Position numbers and translations under genes: made by a program. Of a DNA stretch of 64,000 bases, positions 22,010 through 33,667 are shown in pieces. Position 1 is the first letter of the stretch. Each line of letters begins with the position of its first letter. A model generated the notes under the pieces. It saw only the letters and a list, made by a program, of their open reading frames with translations. It ran no database searches and had not been told where the DNA came from. This DNA comes from Hygrocybe punicea (lineage: Eukaryota > Basidiomycota > Agaricomycetes > Agaricales > Hygrophoraceae). The stretch lies in the NCBI GenBank assembly GCA_963556145.1, contig OY744469.1:3010767-3074766 (forward strand). Direction: 5' to 3'.

Positions 22010-23680
22010 TGTCACAACTAGCGGTCATGTAATGGATTGGTGGGTCAAATAGTTGCACAATGTCAGCAGTAGTGAGGGTTTACGTTCAAGGGTCTTTTTA
22101 CGAGAGTGATTGTATGTTTGTGGAGGTAGGGTCTCAGGATTAAAGTTCGAGCGGTATGGAGGTTGTGATGTTTGTTACATCTAGTACAACTGCTAGGAGA
22201 AATACAAGAGGTCAAAGTTAAGGTAGGCTACATGTAACGCGATGTCTTTTATACCGTTCCCTCTCCTCCACAGTACCAGTGACATGTCGTAAGGATGACT
22301 TGCTCCATTGTGCTGGTGGGTGTATGTCTCCCTTGGCATCGAAGTGATTTGTGATCGTGCCGGGCTGGCACACGGATTCATCACTAGATTCGTAAGCGTC
22401 TGGGCACGTGTCACCATGGCTGTCTAGTTCTTCGTGCAGGGGTTCATTGCCGTGTGACATGTCATTACTGCGGATCATAGGGGGTCGGAATGCCTCGAAT
22501 GTTGATAGGGGGATCTCGGGATCAATGGTGATGGAGATTCGTTGTACTCCTCGGCATATCGTTATGAGGATGAATGCTTACATGATGATGACGGCAATGA
22601 TAGCGGCGATAACTGAATGGGTCATGATTGAAGGGAGTTTGTGCATGGGTGATGAAAGTGGGGTGTCTTATTGTTCTGGTGTGAGTGATGGGAGTGGTCT
22701 GTGGTGTCCTGTGAGAGCCGGAGATTTCAACCTCCGGTCACATGTCGTTCTCACGGGTTCATTGCTGAAGTGGTAGAGGTTTCTTCCTGATTGGGAATGA
22801 CTTCCGTTCAGTATAAAGTGTGGTTGGATCCTTTGTCCCATTTCTCATCAATGCGATGTTTCCCCACTCGTGCCATCGTCTCATATTCTTCAAATGTTCT
22901 GCCCTCTTTAACCCATCCCACCCTGTCGCGGTTAATTGTATTACGCATGACTTCGCCTGCCGCCTCTCCGACTCTGATCGGGATTTGTATTGGGCTACTG
23001 GTCATTGTTTCACTTGCGGGAAGGCCAAAAATCACACGGAATGTTGCCACCTTGTTGCGTGCAACAAGAGGCTTCTGTGCGAGCTTCTGGCTGACCTGTT
23101 CAGTAAGTTTTGCCTTTCTTGGGGTGTTTGAGTATTGTTCTGATAGTTTCTATGATAGTGTTGGATGATGCGTTCCCACCCTCGGACTACTCGTCTGAGG
23201 ACTCGATGCTGTCGCTCGTGACGAAGGTTTCCTGGGGGTCCGACTCCGACGAGGACTTCTGGCCCCGGGACGCCTATGTGGACACCAGGGCACCCTTCGG
23301 GCTGCGTGAGTTCCAGCCTTGTCTTCCCTTCGGCATTGCTGACATGTTTAGGCGCAATTGTCATGCAGCGATTGAGCGGGCATTGGAAGACCAGATTCGT
23401 CACCTCGTTGAAGACACCATCCTCCAGGAGGTAATTAAAGAGGAGTATCTCATAGATGAGTAGATACTTCTTGGTCGTGATAGTCGTACTCCCTTCCAGG
23501 GAGTTGTAGTTGTAGTCCGGTCCGGTTCCGCCCCTTTAAGGGGCTTGTAAATGTAAAAGCCTTTCCCCGCTCTACAGGGTGTGTGAGTCATAAGGTTTTG
23601 TCTGGCGATCTGTCAAAGATTGTCATGAAAATAAGTGGTATCTGAGGAAAAATGTATGGGGGTGATGTATTTTCATGACA
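22010..23680 (-). repeat. 3' LTR of the Gypsy element (1671 bp)
   Basis: Bounded by TG...CA with a polypurine tract at 23681-23691 just upstream (minus strand GAGGGGGGTGA). It carries an antisense gene (22856-23463) and, divergently, the relic of a small membrane-peptide ORF (minus, from 22625) that is stopped by TAA at 22580-22578. Confidence 0.93.
22856..23463 (+). CDS. LTR-borne antisense gene, zinc-knuckle-like protein (3' LTR copy)
   Basis: Encoded antisense to the Gypsy element inside its 3' LTR. Exons 22856-23102 and 23159-23463, with a 56-bp GTAAGT...TAG intron, give 183 aa. The first exon encodes DLYWATGHCFTCGKAKNHTECC, a C-x2-C-G...H...C cluster like a zinc knuckle; the second is acidic (LVTKVSWGSDSDEDFW) and ends in a helical AIERALEDQIRHLVED segment. 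The diverged copy at 25615-26217 has the same start, an exon 1 of identical length (247 nt) and an intron at the same place. I know no named family. The start ATG is conserved in all copies. Confidence 0.68.
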
Positions 23681-23691
23681 TCACCCCCCTC

Positions 23692-25424
23692 CTATGAATC
23701 ACTGGAGATTCTTGAGGATGATTGATGGCGCTGTCGTTTTTTCCAGTTGAAGTCGGGGTGTTCTTTGTGGAAGTCTTCGATTGCATCTGCGGCACCTTCG
23801 AGATTTTGGAGTGGTTCCCATGAATTTTCAGAGGTGTTATATCCCTCCCACTTGATCAGGTACTGTTTCTGGTTGCGCCATAGCCAGCCATCAAGTATCT
23901 TTTCAACTTCGCATCGTTCTTCCCCTTCGACAACAGTGTCTGGCCTTCGATCTGATCGGGTTTGTGTAAGTATAGGAGGTTTACATGGAAGACCAGGTGG
24001 ATCTTCATCTTGGTTGGTAATTCAAGTTCGTAATTGAGGGGTGAGAGTTTTTTCTTTATCTTGTAGGGTCCAAGATGCTTGTCGGCGAGCTTCTTTGATG
24101 GGGCTGTTGTCGTGATGTTTTGGGCGTCGAGCCAGACTTTGGTTCCTTCTAGGAAGTCTGGGGGTTCTGCGTGTTTTTTGTCATAATAGTGTTTGATTGT
24201 TTCTTGTGACAGGCAGAGCATGGAGGATATCTTGGTTAGGAGTGATTGGATTCTATCGGCGATTTCGTTGGCTTTCGGAACCGAGGAGCTGGCGACTTGA
24301 GTTATGATGGAGTGTGGGTGGTATCCTCGCGATGCGTAGAAGGGGGAGTGTTTGGTGGATGAATGAACTCTGTTGTTGTAGGCAAATTCAGCCATCGGGA
24401 TGTACTTTGCCCAGTCGTTCTGTCAGTAGTTGCAGAATATTCAAAGATATTGTTCAAGTTCTTGGTTAATTCGTTCGCTCTGTCCATCCGTTTGGGGATG
24501 GAATGCCATGAAAAGTGCACCTTCTATCCTGAGGCATTTGAACACCCCCTTCATTAGTTTTGAGGTAAATTGCGGTCCTTGGTCGGATATCATTTTCTTT
24601 GGGAGTCTGTGGAGTTGCCAAATATGGTTGATATATAGATCGATCGTTTGTTCTGTATCAATGTCAGAGTTGCAGGGGATGAAGTGTGCTTCTTTTAGGG
24701 TGTGGTCGGCTATGACCCAGACAGAGTCATAGCCATCGGACTCTGGGAGTTGCACGATGAAATCGTTCGTAACAGTCTCCCAGGGTCGTTCATTGGTTGG
24801 GATTGTTTGTAGTCGACCTGGTGGCCTCCATGGTGTGTTCTTCTTTTGGTTGCAGGTGTCACAAGATTCGACATATTTTTTCACATAGGTTGTCATCCCT
24901 GGCCACCAGTAGTTTCTGGATACGAGTTCGGTTGTTTTGTGGACTCCGGCGTGTCCTGCTGGTAACGTATCGTGGTGTAGCCGGAGTATTTCCTGCCGGA
25001 TGTCAGGGTCGTTTGGGACATAAACCTTTCCTTTGTACAGAACAAGGTTGTCTTCGGTGTTCCAGTCTTCAAGCCCCTTCTTGAGCTTCTGGGGGCTTTT
25101 TTGGTTGATGGCTTCTAGCGCTGTGCGGACTTCTCCATTGAGTTGTTCGGACTGTCGGATCTTCTTTAGGATCGGGTGGTCTTCAATAATGTTTCCATGT
25201 CCCCGTCGCATTGCCTTTATCCTGAAGCTTTCTGGTTTCAGGAGGGTCTGCCCCTGATTATCTGGTCCTGGAGGTTCATGGTCGACCCTCTGGGAGAGTT
25301 GATCTGGCTTCCCTCCAAGTCTTCCTGGGCAGTGTTGTATTTCGTAATCAAAGTGTGTGAGGAATAGGCGCCATCTGGCTTGTCTTCTAGTAAGAGTTCG
25401 TGCGGAGGCAAAGTATGTGAGGTT
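23692..25424 (-). pseudogene. Gypsy pol: end of RNase H, integrase and chromodomain
   Basis: It begins with the RNase H tail NLTYFASARTLTRRQARW, interrupted just upstream by a solo LTR. The integrase has an HHCC zinc-binding region (HHDTLPAGHAGVHKT...CDTCNQKK) and a DDE core with NDFIVQLPESDGYDS, SDQGPQFTS and the Glu in INQELEQYL. After frame breaks near 24430 and 23880 comes a chromodomain-like segment (YLIKWEGYNTSENSWEPLQNL), which marks the element as a chromovirus; such domains can guide integration to marked chromatin. The stop is at 23694-23692, next to the polypurine tract. Confidence 0.88.
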
Positions 25425-25614
25425 CTGGTTGTCATGAAAATATGTCACCCCTATACATTTTTCCTCAAATACCACTTATTTTCATGACGATCTTTGACAG
25501 ATTGTCAGACAAACCCTTACAACTCACACACCCTGCAGAGCGGGGGAGACATTACATTCACAAACCCCTAGAAGGGGCACCAGACCAGATACAAGTACAA
25601 ACGACACGATTACA

Positions 25615-26217
25615 CTATTCTATAGTAATCGCATCCAAGACCAATGACCCCGACTCTTGCAACTGGACGCGCATGTCATCCAGGAACCGCTCAACCTCCC
25701 TTTCCAAAGACCTTTCAATCGCTGTGCGACAAACGACCATAAACCTCGATGCTACCCTGAATGGCAGTGGGAAACCAGACTCATGATAAGTCAAGTCTCC
25801 GACTGGCTCCAGAGAAGGACCCCTCAGGTCCTCAGACGACAAGCCCCAGCTCACTGTGACTAGCGGTGGTATCTTGGGGGACGACTCCTCCGACCTCCAC
25901 GCATCATCCAGTTCTAGAATAAAAGACTCAGTCAGGAGACTCCAGACGATCCACCAACCAAAACACTCACGATACGGGTTGGCCAGTAACTGGCACAAAA
26001 GGACCTTGTGTACCTTAACCAGCGGGCAACACTCCATGCGATGCCTCGCCTTCCCACAAGCGAAACACCAACCCAGGGCCCAATAGAGATCCTGATCAGA
26101 AGCTGAGAGTTGTATAAGGTGGTGGAATGTATAACAATTAACCTTGACAACTGAGGTTGGGGGGAAGAGCAAAGAAGCCTTGAAGAAAGTGACTTGGTGA
26201 TAAGGGTGGAGACACAT
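25615..26217 (-). CDS. LTR-borne antisense gene, zinc-knuckle-like protein (solo LTR copy)
   Basis: Exons 26217-25971 and 25913-25615, with a 57-bp GTGAGT...TAG intron, give 181 aa. It aligns without gaps through exon 1 with the copy at 22856-23463 (DLYWALGWCFACGKARHRMECC) and more loosely in exon 2 (LDDA, LVTVSWG, AIERSLE). Many residues differ but the frame, intron position and Cys pattern are kept. It is antisense to its LTR and starts 225 bp from the divergent ORF at 26443. Confidence 0.68.
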   Translation of the reverse strand: MCLHPYHQVTFFKASLLFPPTSVVKVNCYTFHHLIQLSASDQDLYWALGWCFACGKARHRMECCPLVKVHKVLLCQLLANPYRECFGWWIVWSLLTESFILELDDAWRSEESSPKIPPLVTVSWGLSSEDLRGPSLEPVGDLTYHESGFPLPFRVASRFMVVCRTAIERSLEREVERFLDDMRVQLQESGSLVLDAITIE

Positions 26218-26442
26218 CGCATTTCTGCAGGACAAGCACGCAGAAGCCACCAAGCTTTATACACAACCAAGAAGACCCTATCACCAAGAACAACCCACTG
26301 GCAACTGCCAGCAAGACCCGCATGTGACCAGACGTTCAGACTCCACTTTCCATCAGATGATGCCACTCTTCCCATCGTTCACACATAGACAAAAGACACT
26401 CAACCCTCACCATCACCACCCACGCCTGTCAAAGACCGAATC

Positions 26443-26649
26443 ATGACACCGTCAATCACCGCCGCCGTTATTGCTATCGTTATCGTGTACGCATTCCTCC
26501 TCGCAACAATAATCCGAGGAGTACGACGAATCCATGGGGTGATCAACCCCGAGATTCCCCTGTCGACATTTGAGGCATTCCAGCCCCCCACAATCCACAG
26601 CAACAACATGTCACATGGCAGCAACAACAACAATGAGTCAGACCGCTGA
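26443..26649 (+). CDS. Small LTR-encoded single-pass membrane peptide
   Basis: 68 aa: MTPSITAAVIAIVIVYAFLLATIIRG gives one N-terminal hydrophobic helix, then a polar tail ending SNNNNESDR. The 3' LTR of the resident Gypsy element has a matching frame (MTHSVIAAIIAVIIM, then TAA). Function unknown; the frame may instead be part of the untranslated leader. Sense orientation within the solo LTR. Confidence 0.45.
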   Translation: MTPSITAAVIAIVIVYAFLLATIIRGVRRIHGVINPEIPLSTFEAFQPPTIHSNNMSHGSNNNNESDR

Positions 26650-27086
26650 GGTGATGCGTCCCCTTGCAGACCCACCCATGACACATCAAGCCGGTGCCAC
26701 ATAACTGTGGAACATGCTGGCATCGCAGTTCCGGCGATGACGAACGTAGGGCACCGCAGCAAGGCTGACGTGTCTACTCACAGGACGACTAAGAGTGAGT
26801 CGGTGCTCATACGACTCATAGAGGCTGCGGGAGGGGACGAAGGGTATAAAAGACATCGAGCAAGAAGCACGTAGATCCCTAACTTTGACCTCTTGTATTT
26901 CTCCTAGCAGTTGTACTAGACGTAACAAACTTCACCCAACTCCATCACTCGAACCTTATCCCTGAGACCCTACCTCTACAAAAACATACAATCACTCTCG
27001 TAAAAAGATAAACCCCTACTACCGCCGACATCGTGCAACCGTTTGACCCTCCAATCCATTACACAACTGCTAGTCATGACACTGGT

Positions 27087-28417
27087 GATCGGAGATTACC
27101 GTAACTTTGTGCTTTGCTCCTTCAAGGAAGTGCCTCCATTCTTCAAGCACCCGGATGATTGTGAGGAGCTCCTTATTGTAGATCTCGTAATTTCATTCAG
27201 CATTGTTCATCACTTGTGACAAGAAGGCGATGGGGTGGATAACTCCTTCTTGATTCCGTTGGGACAGCACGGCCCCTGTTGCAAAGTCCGACGCATCACA
27301 TTCTACTATGAAAGGCATTTCCTGGTCTGGCATTGCCAGCACCAGGGTCATGGTGAATGCTTTCTTCAGGGTGTTGAATGCCTCATCCTGCTTGGGTCCC
27401 CATTCCCACCGCTGGTTCTTCTGTAGGAGTGAGGTGATCGGTTTTGCAGTGTGTAAGAAGTCGTCGGTAGAAGTTGGCAAAGCCAAGGAATTTTTGGACA
27501 TCCTTGACTTTCTTGGGGGTGGGCCACTCGAGTATGGCATTGACCTTTGTCTTGTCCATTTCGACCTTCCCTTTGCTAATGATGTGTCCCAAGTACTCTA
27601 TCCTTTCTTGGAAGAACTTGCACTTCTCTGGTTTACAGAAGAGGTTGTTTTCTTGGAGTCTGTTGAGGACTTCTCATATGTGTTCGGTGTGTTCCTTTTA
27701 GTTCTTCGAGAAGCTTAGGATGTCATCTAAATAAACAATGACAAAATGATTAATGACATCGTGGAGCAGATCATTCATCATTTTCTGGAAGGTGGCTGGC
27801 ACGTTGCACATGCCGAAGTACATTACCGTCGGTTCGAAGAGTCTGAACTCTGTGATAAACGTGAGCTTGTGTTCTTCTCCCTCTTTTATATGGATGTTGT
27901 TGTATCCCCATCGTAGGTCCAGTGATGTGAAGATCTTGGCCCCTGCCATCCGGTCAAGCAGTTGCTGCAACAATGGTAGGGAGTACTGGTTCTTGATGGT
28001 CTTCTCATTTAGCTTTCGGTAGTCTTGAACTGGTCGAAGGGTTCCATCTTTCTTTTTTATGAAAAAGAATGGTGCTGCATATTCAGAGTGGGACTCTCAA
28101 ATGTATCCTTTGGCTAATTGTTCGTCCAGCCATTCTTGCAGGGTTGTCTGCTCCTTTGGGGATATTGGGTAGAGTTTCGATCGGAGTGGTTCGGTGTCTG
28201 GTTCTAGGTCTATTGAAAGATCGTATGGCTTTCATCTGGTCATCCATTGAGACTCCTCTTTTGAGAAGATGTCTCGAAAGTCCTGGAACTCTTTGGGGAC
28301 CAGTTCCTTGAACGTCTTTTCTCCTTCCTTTATTGTAGTTGCTTCTGCAAGGATCAAGGATAAGGTCCGCCCAGCTTTGATCTCTTCATGGACACTTTGG
28401 AAGTCTTCCGGTTCCAT
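27087..28417 (-). pseudogene. Gypsy reverse transcriptase and RNase H
   Basis: RT motifs in order: KKKDGTLRPVQDYRKLNE, IFTSLDLRWGYNNI (first catalytic Asp), VIVYLDDILSFS (YLDD), then LGFANFYRR and the RNase H start FIVECDASDFATGAVLSQ. Stops interrupt it, including TGA at 28099-28097 (GYI*ES) and at 27676-27674 (EHI*EV), plus a frameshift near 27430. RNase H is cut at SDHQ by the solo LTR at 25430-27081. Confidence 0.88.
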
Positions 28418-28552
28418 TTCCAGTTCCAGTTCGATCTCTGTCTTGGTTTCTTCCAGCTGTGTGGCTGAGATCTGCTGGGTTGTTGTTGTTGTCCTCAGTT
28501 CACAGTGTTTTTGTCTACATCTTCCTGTGCATCATGGGAATGTGATTGTTTT

Positions 28553-28954
28553 TCATTCGAAATCCAACTGTGGGTTGTGTGTCCATAACCAGTTGATTCC
28601 GAGTATTATGTCATTGGATCCAATATCGACGATGTAAAACCATGTTGTTTCTAAATGGTCTTTGATTCGCATGTCGATTTGGGTGTAATGTGTGATATCT
28701 CCTGAGATGTTGGGTGAGTTGTCAATGTTGTTTAGCTCGAGTGGCTGTCGTAGCTTTTTTATTGGTAGGTTGTTTTTCTTGATGACTCTTGGAGACATGA
28801 AGACGTTGGTCGCCCCACTATCCAGCATTGCCAGTGTGTTCATAGGTTTCTTTTCCCCATTCAATTCAACAGTAAAATATATTTGTTTTGAGTGGGGGTT
28901 AAGATCGCTATGATACGTACTGCTAACTCTCTGGATTGGTTCCTGAACAATCAT
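28553..28954 (-). pseudogene. Gypsy aspartic protease domain
   Basis: The catalytic LDSGATNVFMS is followed by DIILGINWLW, the usual retropepsin pair. It lies between gag and RT in the pol order. The link to gag is interrupted by the solo LTR at 28989-30627. Confidence 0.85.
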
Positions 28955-28988
28955 GGGTTCTTTGTTCAGGTTTGAGGAAAATCCTCTT

Positions 28989-30627
28989 TGTTACATTTTT
29001 CAACTCCGCAACTCTGATCCCGACTCTGTTACCCACCATGACGATTCCGCTTTATCACACCTTCATTTTTCATTTCCTTTTACCTTTTGTCTTCTTTTGG
29101 GCATCATTGTTTCTTCTTGTCCTTGTTCTCTTTTCTTCCTTTCTTCTAGAACAATCCAGACCGACCATGGACACATCCCCACATTACCTTGCTGTACCTG
29201 AATAGTCTCCTTGCCGATGGACATCATCGCTATTGTCTTTTCCCTTGCCCTGACATATTGTTGACTTCATCCCACGACAAACCGATTCACAATGGCTGTA
29301 CTCCCGACACAACTCATTACCGTAATTGTTATTGGCAGCATTGCCATCACCTTCCTGATTGGTTTCTACTTTATTATGATCTATCTTTGGCATTGGCACC
29401 GAAACCCTTCTGCCATTGATACACCCGACTTCCACCTTGACAATATATCGACACGTAATTGACAATTGCTATTCTCGGATATTTGGTTTCCATATTCATA
29501 CCCTGTGCCTACCATTATCCTCCCTGACGATCTGACGACATTCCTCACCTGCATGTATTCCCTGAACAATCCTCGATCACAGGACATTTCACTGTTCCCT
29601 CCAATCTGACCATTGCCGAAGCACATACCTCCAGACTTCGACCACAGACCATATGACTTCCCAATACAGTGAACCGACCCCTATCGTTTATTGTTCACAT
29701 GACATCGCTTCAATGCAGTACCCAACATCTTATTCCCACAGCTTGTCACTCGTGCCATGACTCGAAACCTGGACCCACATTCATTTATCCTTTTCCATCC
29801 ATAACCTCGATACCTCCCACACTCGCTTACAATGACACCCTTTCTTGGACGAATACTGACATCGGGTGGACCATGTTGTTCTACACACAGGACAAGACAT
29901 CACCCCTCAATACGTCATTGACACAGACATCGTCATCCGGTACAGCTGATGCTGTTCACATGTCTGACCTCGACTAGCCCACTGTCTTAGTTGGTTTTTC
30001 TTCCATATATTCCTTTGTTTTCTTTCACACCAACCTTGCCGCTATATCCACACTACCTCAAGACACTCCCTTCGTCAATCCCACACTGGACGATACCCCT
30101 CTTCAACCCGACCGTGCATCGCACTTGTCAGACTGCGCATTAGCCCATTACAGCAAGTGAGACCCTGAATAGGCAATTCTGCGCAACACATGATCTGATG
30201 ACAAATCATCCGAGTCATCCGGACCTCTTCCATCCTCAATGACACCCGGGCCTCCAGTTGGATCACGAGAAGATCGACATGAGGACGCTTCATGTCTGTC
30301 TCATGGTGAACACATGGTATAGTTGGACATGTTGTAGCTTCATGGTTGCATTTCTATTTACCTCCCCTCAAGACCAGCCACTATATGTACTGTTCTTGTT
30401 GTTGGTTCGGACTTTTTCTTCTTTTCCTTTCCTTACGTTTAGTCTGGTTCTTGGGGCAGACTCATCTTGTTTTGGGTAACCCCCACGGCTCGCAATGACA
30501 CTAGACCTTGACCCCCCCCTGTTAGCAGTGTGTAAGCAACAATGAAAACTGCTGTTCTCTCCTCTGGAAACTGCCTCCCAGTTAAGTTGATTGTTGCCGG
30601 AGCCCGCTGCAGAAGCGATCCGTAACA
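28989..30627 (+). mobile_element. Solo LTR, TGTTAC family, copy A (1639 bp)
   Basis: Begins TGTTACATTTTTC, ends GATCCGTAACA, with a perfect 5-bp duplication CTCTT (28984-28988, 30628-30632). It is more diverged than copies B (40508-42165) and C (55671-57328). It sits in the Gypsy gag-pol region. Confidence 0.93.
29292..29462 (+). CDS. Small LTR-encoded membrane peptide, copy A
   Basis: 56 aa: MAVLPTQLITVIVIGSIAIT opens a single hydrophobic helix, then a Trp/His/Arg-rich turn and a polar tail. The frame is open in all three family members with several amino-acid changes. Function unknown. Confidence 0.42.
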   Translation: MAVLPTQLITVIVIGSIAITFLIGFYFIMIYLWHWHRNPSAIDTPDFHLDNISTRN

Positions 30628-30632
30628 CTCTT

Positions 30633-31850
30633 CTGGTTTCATTGTTTCATGGTCTTCTTCGGCTCTGGCCATCTTGGCCTTGGCCTTCCTGTCTGGGCAA
30701 TTCTTGCTCATGTGTCCAAGGCGGTTGCATTGGAAGCACCTTCCCTTGCATAATCATTTGGTTCTTTCTTCTTCGGTGAGATGTCCGGCTTTTACTGCTT
30801 CCCCCCTGGGGTCAGCTCCTCCTTTTGTCTCTTTCGGCTTGAACCGTTCGGGTTCTTTCTTTGGAGCTGTTTGTTCAAACTCCTTTCGTTCAGCTTGCCT
30901 ATTGCGGATTCGGGTCTCGAATTCTAGGCAGACGGCCAACATCATGTTGACCGTGGTCGGCTTGACGATGGTGACCATCAAGTTCTTGATGCTCTCTTTC
31001 AGGCCCTTATAGAAGATTTGTACCAGGGCTGGTTCGTTATATCCACTCTGGGTTGCCAAGTTGATGAACTCGGTGTGGTACTCGGCCATAGTGGATGTCT
31101 GTCTAATTCGTTCGAGAGCATTTCGGGCATCTTGTTCGTCATTGATCGGTCCCCATAGCTTGGCAGCATGGTCAAGAAGTTGGTTAAAATGGTTGATGAA
31201 GGGACTGGGGAACGATCTGCTCATGGTCTTGAGAATGTTCATGGCCCAGGTCCTTGGGGCCTCTCCTCCAAACCAGCTCAGGAGGTAGACACACTTGTTC
31301 TGTTCCCGTGCGAAGTACTCTGGGAAATGTGAAAAGTAGATGTGTGCTTTTATGATGAAGGCTGTCCACTGCGATTGATCTCCCATGAATGGCTCAGGTG
31401 CGGCTTGTTTTGGGAACTTGGGGGTTGGTGCCTGGGTGGCATTGTATTGAATCGGTCCTCCCATTGGCGGTCCTCCACCGGGGGGCCACCAGCCTGGATG
31501 TCTGCCGCCCGGAGGTTTACTGGGTGGTCCTCCTTCGTCCCCAGGACCTGAGGGTCCTCCTGGGTCTGGTTCAGCTGGTCCCTTTCCTCTTTCTTGGTCC
31601 GATCCTTCCCTTTCATCTTTCTTTTCTTGGTCTTCATCGTCGCTATAGTGAACCCATCTCCTGATGAACAGGCCACCTGGTTCTTCAGTGTCCCCCAGTT
31701 CCTGGTAAGACTCCCGTGGAGTCTGCCCCCAGTAGCCAGGGTCTTCAACAGGGTCAGGGCTCTCTGGTGTGAGCGCAAACTCTGGCAGGCCTGTGCTTGT
31801 CCAGGCACGGGTTGTAGTCTCTGTTCCCTGGACTGGCGTTTCAATAGTCC
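30633..31850 (-). pseudogene. Gypsy gag
   Basis: From the foldback insertion site it encodes an acidic, Pro/Gly-rich linker, then a gag core (FMGDQSQWTAFIIKAHIYFSHF, WAMNILKTMSRSFPSPF, YHTEFINLATQSGYNEPALV), and a CCHC zinc knuckle CFQCNRLGHMSKNC. A TGA near 30746 precedes the knuckle (EERTK*LCKGRC). The N-terminal end is displaced beyond the foldback element at 36234. Confidence 0.87.
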
Positions 31851-33667
31851 AGGGGGTTTTAGTTAAACTCAACCCCAGTTAAGGTACAAAAGTTAGGTGT
31901 ACTATCTGCACTAGTAGCTGGGGCTTAAGTTAAACTCCCAGACAGTGCCGCATGCTGTGATACAGTTAAACTCGGCCTAGCAATTACTGGTAGGTTCAGT
32001 TAAACTTTAGACAGCAGTGCTAAGGCCTTCAGTTCACTGTAAAGCTCAGTTAAACCCAGCCCAGTTGTTACTGTGAGCTTAGTTAAACTGTGTGCACTAT
32101 TTACTGCATTGGCAGTTAAACTGAAAGCAGTACTTGCTGGACCATGAAGTTAACTGAGAACAGCAGCTACTGTGTGCTCAGTTTAACCAGGTGCAGCATT
32201 TGCTGGATGTCTAGTTTAACTCGGAGCAGTTGCTACTGATTGCTCAGTTTAACCAGATACAGCACTTGCTGGACATCCAGTTTAACTCATAGCAGTAACT
32301 GCTGGATGGTCAGTTTAACCAGGTGCAGCACTTGCTGCACCTCCAGTTTAACCAGGTGCAGCATTTGCTGTACCAGCAGTTTAACTTGGAGCAGTAGCTA
32401 CTGGATGGTCAGTTTAACCATCTGCAGCAGTTGCTGTACCCTCAGTTTAACCAGGTGCAGCACCTGCAGCACCTCCAGTTTAACTCGGAGCAGCGGCTAC
32501 TGTACCTTCAGTTTAACCAGGTGTAGCAGTTGCTGGACCCCCAGTTTAACCCAGAGCAGTAGCTACTGGATGGTCAATTTAACTCGGAGCAGCAGCTACT
32601 GTACCTCCAGTTTAACCAGATGTAGCAGTTGCTGGATGCCCAGTTTAACTTAGAGCAGTAGCTACTGAATGGTCAGTTTCTTCTGGCAGTTGCCAGGGGC
32701 ATCATGCAATTGCTAGGGGGTGCAATTCACTTTCTTCTGGCAGTTGCCAGTGGGCAGTTAACCATTTTCTTGTAATATAATGAAATGGAATTATTAAAAG
32801 CACAGAGAATAGCAAAATTACAAATTTATTATTTTGGAAATGCACAATATCTCAGTTTTACCATCAGCCATTCCAGGAGCTACTTATTTGCCAAAATTAC
32901 CCCACTTGGAATATGGTGCTTTTTTTATTTAATATTACTCAATTGCAAATAAATACATACCTCATATGAATAGCAATACCTCAATATTACTTAAGTGAAA
33001 ATATACATTAAATGATTATTTTATCTAAATACATAATTAAATAATTAAATATGGCTGGTGGTGGTCTGGTGGTGAGAGGTGGGAGGTGGTGGGGGTGGGA
33101 CAAGGGGGTGGGAGGAGGGAGGGGGGGTGAGAGAAGGGAGAAGGGAGTGGGAGTGGGAGTGGGAGTGGGAGTGGGAGAAGGAGTGGGAGAAGTGAGTGGG
33201 AGAAGGAAGAGGAGGGACGGGCCGCAGGGAGAAGGAGAGGAGGAGAGAGAGGAGGGTGGCATATACATACCTCTGTCGTCCTCGTCATCTATGTCTCCGT
33301 CGTCCTCGTCCTCGTCCCTGTCCCCATCTCCGTCTTCATCTTCGTCTTCGTCCCTGTTGTCGTCGTCCCTGTTGTTGTCCCTGTTGTTGTCCCTGTTGTT
33401 GTCCCTGTTGTTGTCCCTGTTGTTGTCTCCCGTTCTCGTCGTCATCCCGTCGTCGTCATCCCTCGTCGTTCCCTTCACCGTCATCCCCTGGCTGGTCATT
33501 GTCATCTCCATCGTCCTGTCGTCCCGTGGCTGGCCGTCTCCGTCCTCATCGGCAGGCTGTCTGTGTCCTTGTCATTGCCGTCTGGCGCCTTCCCCGGCAT
33601 CGCAGGCCCATTTCCGCTATCCTCACCGGGACTGTTGTCGTCCGCACCCGTTGGGTTTGCTGAGGTG

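Larger units (their letters stand above)
25430..27081 (+). mobile_element. Solo LTR of a related Gypsy subfamily (1652 bp)
   Basis: It begins TGTCATGAAAATATG and ends TAGTCATGACA, with a perfect 5-bp duplication CTGGT (25425-25429, 27082-27086). It lies inside the RNase H coding region in opposite orientation. It is strongly diverged from the resident LTR but has the same plan: an antisense spliced gene and a sense membrane-peptide ORF, transcribed divergently. Confidence 0.93.
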
